NCBI RefSeq assembly: GCF_025947345.1
Contig: NZ_CP110011.1
Coordinates: forward strand, 4,650,001 to 4,714,000
Origin: Flavobacterium sp. N502536
GTDB lineage: Bacteria; Bacteroidota; Bacteroidia; Flavobacteriales; Flavobacteriaceae
Direction of reading: 5' to 3'
Length of the DNA stretch: 64,000 nucleotides
The position numbers were made by a program, and so were the translations under genes. The notes beneath the pieces are model-generated. The model was not told the origin of the DNA. It saw only the letters and a list, made by a program, of their open reading frames with translations, and did no database searches. Of this stretch, positions 61,268-64,000 are shown piece after piece (the first letter of the stretch is position 1; each line of letters starts with the position of its first letter).

Positions 61268-61999
61268 ATGAATCTGTACGAACTTGTTGTAAACGATACT
61301 GAAAAGATAGCACTGGATGATTTACTTTTCAGCGCAGAGAATAAAGCTGCACTGCTTCAGACGATAAAGGAACATAAATATATTGAGGAGTTAAAAAAGT
61401 ACAAGCTGAAAGTAGATCATAAAATACTACTTCACGGGCATTCGGGCTGTGGGAAAACGACGACTGCAAAAGCCATAGCAAATGCTTTAAACAAGAACAT
61501 TGTTATTGTGAACCTTAGTACGATAATCGATGCCAAAATTGGCGAAACTTCCAAAAATGTAAAGGCCCTGTTTGATAAAGCCATTCGCGAAAAAGCGGTT
61601 TTATTTTTGGATGAATTTGATCAGATTGGCAAAAGCCGGGACAATCAGGACAAAGATGTTGCCGAAATGAAACGCCTCGTTAATACTATTATTCAACTGA
61701 TTGATTATTTCCCTTCAGACTGTTTACTCCTTTGTGCTACCAATTATTACAGCAGTATTGACACGGCTTTGCTTAGAAGATTTCAAATCAAACTACAATT
61801 TGAGATGCCAAATGAAAAAGAACTGGACCGCTATTATGATAAAGTATTGGCTGATTTTCCGGTTCATCTTCAGGAAATTCCACTGAAATACAACATATCC
61901 TATGCCGAAGCCAAAGACTATGTTCACACTACCATGAAAAAACAAATCATTGCCGAACTGGAGCTTCAGGAGCAACAAGAACTTATTAAAACACTCTGA
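61268..61999 (+). CDS. Small AAA ATPase
   Basis: About 244 residues starting MNLYELVVNDTEKIAL; the frame's TTG start 21 bases upstream is unlikely. Walker A GHSGCGKTT, Walker B AVLFLDEFDQIG, sensor 1 LLLCATNYYSSID and the RR of LLRRFQIKL as arginine finger / sensor region. It is a single AAA module without a clear partner domain. A TAATTTTG -7-like element at 61242-61249 may give it its own start. The function is unknown. It probably forms a hexamer acting on proteins. Confidence 0.88.
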   Translation: MNLYELVVNDTEKIALDDLLFSAENKAALLQTIKEHKYIEELKKYKLKVDHKILLHGHSGCGKTTTAKAIANALNKNIVIVNLSTIIDAKIGETSKNVKALFDKAIREKAVLFLDEFDQIGKSRDNQDKDVAEMKRLVNTIIQLIDYFPSDCLLLCATNYYSSIDTALLRRFQIKLQFEMPNEKELDRYYDKVLADFPVHLQEIPLKYNISYAEAKDYVHTTMKKQIIAELELQEQQELIKTL

Positions 62000-62007
62000 T
62001 AAAAAAG

Positions 62008-62040
62008 AGGCTGTCCGAAAAGTAAGGACAGCCTTGTTTT
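62008..62040 (+). terminator. Terminator of the AAA ATPase gene
   Basis: The stem AGGCTGTCC / GGACAGCCT with loop GAAAAGTAA is followed by TGTTTTT. It lies 9 bases after the stop codon. Its left arm is also the left end of the element below. Confidence 0.85.
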
Positions 62041-62309
62041 TATAAATAATTTAAATTGAATTATAATCCAAAAGTAGTTTATTTGGTCGGCAAAAATTAT
62101 ACGTCTTAATTCAACGCTGATTTGACAGATTCGCTATCGCGAAGACACTGATAAAAACGGATTCTAAAAATTAAAAAAACTTTTAAATGAGGAAAAAATC
62201 TGTTTTTATTCGCGTTTTTACGAAGTAAATCTGTTTTATCCGCGTCGAACTAAAGTAGAGATTTTAAACAATAACATAATAAGAGGAAGTTCATACTTTT
62301 CGGACAGCC
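62009..62309. repeat. MITE-like element with 16-bp terminal inverted repeats
   Basis: GGCTGTCCGAAAAGTA (62009-62024) occurs exactly inverted at 62294-62309. The 300 bases between have no gene and include a REP-like palindrome (AACGCTGATTTGACAGATTC to AAATCTGTTTTATCCGCGTC, about 62121-62246). Terminal GGCTGTCC resembles ends of some insertion sequences, so this may be a non-autonomous element. No target-site duplication is clear. Confidence 0.5.
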
Positions 62310-62338
62310 CCTTCTCTTTTACGATAGTTGCTTAAAAA

Positions 62339-62953
62339 TTAAGCTTTCACTTTTCTTTTTACCGTACAACCAATTTCTTTGGTTTGCGTGATTGCCGGCT
62401 TTTGATTGCTTTTTAATGCTGCAATTACATCTTCGGCATATTTTGTTTTTTCTGTTTTCGTTCCTTCCGGATCATTATCGATTGCTCCAACATACTCTAC
62501 CACATTTCCTTTGGCGGTTTTAGAAACAATGAAAAGATGTGGCGTGCGCTTTGCACCGTACTGGTCGGTAATTTTCTGTCCGTCATCAAACAAATAAGGA
62601 AATGGGTATTTTTTATCCTTCGCAAGCTCCTGCATTTTCTCAAAAGTATCCGCTTTAGAAGCTTCCGGATCATTCGGGTTAATTGCAATTACGGGATAAC
62701 CCTGTGCTTTGAATTTTTTATCCAATTCAATTATTCTTTGCTCATACGCCACTGCATAAGGGCACGTATTACAGGTAAAAACAACGATGTATCCTTTGGC
62801 TTTTGGAAAACTGGCAAAAGAAACTTCTTTTCCGTCTACATTCTTTAATTTGAAATCCGGAGCAGTCTCCCCGGCTTTAAGCGTTGTCGTCTGAGCCTGA
62901 GAAAGCAAAAGACTAAACAAAAACAAAGTTACAGTGATAATAAACTTATTCAT
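62339..62953 (-). CDS. Exported thioredoxin-fold redoxin
   Basis: 204 residues. Signal peptide MNKFIITVTLFLFSLLLSQAQ, AhpC/TSA-redoxin fold (GETAPDFKLKNVDGKEVSF), active site FTCNTCPYAVAYEQR and cis-Pro region AKRTPHLFIV. It is a periplasmic thiol redox protein. It is 3 bases after the TlpA-like gene on the same strand. Confidence 0.92.
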   Translation of the reverse strand: MNKFIITVTLFLFSLLLSQAQTTTLKAGETAPDFKLKNVDGKEVSFASFPKAKGYIVVFTCNTCPYAVAYEQRIIELDKKFKAQGYPVIAINPNDPEASKADTFEKMQELAKDKKYPFPYLFDDGQKITDQYGAKRTPHLFIVSKTAKGNVVEYVGAIDNDPEGTKTEKTKYAEDVIAALKSNQKPAITQTKEIGCTVKRKVKA

Positions 62954-62956
62954 AAT

Positions 62957-63436
62957 TTACAGTTTTTTATATTCAGTTAATAATTGGTCATAGGTAAACT
63001 CAGATTCTATAAATTTTCTTTTATCCTCTTTAATGAATAATGTTGCCGGAATACTTCCCGACCAGTTCGGATCAATGCGGTCAATATACTCCTGCGGGCT
63101 GCTCTCATTTAATAGAAAAACTTCATTTTTCAGGCCTTTCCTTTTGACAAACGGAACTACAGCCGACTTTAATTTCGATTTAAAATCGACACTTACCAGT
63201 AAAACAGCTAATTTATCTGACTTATAATCGGCCTTTAACTTCTCAAAATGAGGTAGTTCTTTAATGCAGGGTGCACACCAGGTAGCCCAGAAATTAACGA
63301 CATAAGTACTGTCTTTTCCATTCTTAATTCTTTCGTTTAGCTGATCTATATTTAACAGCTTTACGTTTTGACTGTAACCACTTACGGAGAAAGCAAATAA
63401 AACAAGAATTCTTAAGAAGTTGGTTTTCATATTCAT
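62957..63436 (-). CDS. TlpA-like thioredoxin
   Basis: 159 residues. Signal peptide (FLRILVLFAFSVSGYSQ), then FWATWCAPCIKELPHFEKLK with the WCAPC site near residue 52, and GSIPATLFIKEDKRKF (cis-Pro). It probably reduces disulfides outside the cytoplasm. It is the first gene of a pair with the redoxin at 62339. The start may be MNMKTN or the second Met. Confidence 0.92.
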   Translation of the reverse strand: MNMKTNFLRILVLFAFSVSGYSQNVKLLNIDQLNERIKNGKDSTYVVNFWATWCAPCIKELPHFEKLKADYKSDKLAVLLVSVDFKSKLKSAVVPFVKRKGLKNEVFLLNESSPQEYIDRIDPNWSGSIPATLFIKEDKRKFIESEFTYDQLLTEYKKL

Positions 63437-63601
63437 TAGTGCTGTTTACATTTTTGCCTTACAAATATAAACCAATGAGAATTTACTTTTTGTTAATAAA
63501 AGTTTAATGATTACAGCAAAATTTTATTTTGGTCAAATTTACAAAGCTGTAAATTGTAACAAAATACTGAAAATTTCGTCATACCAAAAAAACAAAATCC
63601 T

Positions 63602-64000
63602 ATGGATACCAATCAGAATACCAGTGATTTAAAAGATTTCGAAGTCAATATCAGAATAAAACTTGCCTTTCTTTGGGCGGCGGTAACGTTGTGTTATTTG
63701 TATGGTGATTATTTTGAATTGTACCTGCCCGGAAAAACAGCCGGACTTGTAAGTGGTGACAATCTATTAAACAGTCCAATGAAACTACTTTCTGCAGCTA
63801 TTCTACTCGCTCTGCCTCCTCTAATGGTACTGTTCTCTATTTTTTTAAAGCCAAAAATAAACAGATTGCTCCATATTTTGTTTGGGATATTTTTTACTCT
63901 AATCATGCTGCTCATTGCGATTGGCTCGCTAACAGTATGGAAAAGTTTTTATGTTTTTCTGGCGCTGTTCGAAAGTGTCATTACGACAATAATTGTAGTT
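63602..64000 (+). CDS. Membrane protein, DUF6326-like (partial)
   Basis: From ATG at 63602 the frame is open to the window end (133 codons). MDTNQNTSDLKDFEVNIRIKLAFLWAAVTLCYLYGDYFELYLPGK, then hydrophobic segments (LLSAAILLALPPLMVLFSIFL, FGIFFTLIMLLIAIGSL). It fits the small four-helix DUF6326 membrane family. The C terminus is outside the window. The function is unknown. Confidence 0.75.
   Translation, partial: MDTNQNTSDLKDFEVNIRIKLAFLWAAVTLCYLYGDYFELYLPGKTAGLVSGDNLLNSPMKLLSAAILLALPPLMVLFSIFLKPKINRLLHILFGIFFTLIMLLIAIGSLTVWKSFYVFLALFESVITTIIVV

Overview
The window looks like the chromosome of a Flavobacterium-type Bacteroidota. The reasons are low GC, signal peptides of the form MKK...AQ, a type IX secretion (T9SS) sorting domain, TonB/DUF4374 and DUF3667 proteins, and many TAnnTTTG -7 promoter elements. 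The species cannot be named from the sequence alone.

Layout. 1-5048: FtsX/MacB-type ABC exporter genes, divergent from a sigma-54-type response regulator and its histidine kinase, then a DUF3667 membrane protein. 5191-28807: a large tandem duplication of a T9SS/YD-repeat (Rhs-like) cassette. Each unit, read on the minus strand, holds a seven-repeat secreted propeller protein with a T9SS sorting domain, a giant YD/DUF5977-repeat protein, a DUF6443/Rhs-core protein with a variable C-terminal tip, and a small exported protein. Copy A has a metalloprotease tip followed by a lipoprotein; copy B has an OmpA-like tip followed by a DUF922-like protein. A relic of the last 30 codons of metQ lies at the junction of the two units, which fixes how the duplication arose.

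28715-31478: metNIQ methionine importer, preceded by a 24-codon leader peptide with a Met-Met-Met run and a terminator hairpin, which together look like a transcription attenuator. 31723-37293: cupin and MDR oxidoreductase divergent from an HxlR regulator; a PQQ-type sugar dehydrogenase; a FadR-type regulator and an Fsr-like MFS exporter, each preceded by the same operator. 37606-43120: ankyrin protein, DUF2271 protein with a flavinylation-like TGAS motif, PepSY/flavodoxin/reductase fusion and ApbE, a probable iron-regulated extracytoplasmic flavin-transfer operon. 43240-45248: TetX-like monooxygenase and AraC regulator. 45621-49385: TonB receptor and DUF4374 lipoprotein. 49758-51446: GH28 pectinase-type enzyme. 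51558-59368: RND efflux operon divergent from a LytS/LytTR pair. 59387-64000: DUF3861, DUF2024, a small thioredoxin-like protein, a YggS-type PLP protein, an AAA ATPase, two thiol-redox proteins, and the start of a membrane protein (DUF6326-like).

Caution on sequence quality. At least eight reading frames break by one missing base, mostly inside homopolymers (near 6464, 9148, 9468, 11867, 21899, 25286, 44733 and 46207). The same kind of error recurs in unrelated genes, so uncorrected homopolymer undercalls are more likely than true pseudogenes. Split genes are listed as the open pieces visible here, with the inferred whole described in the entry.
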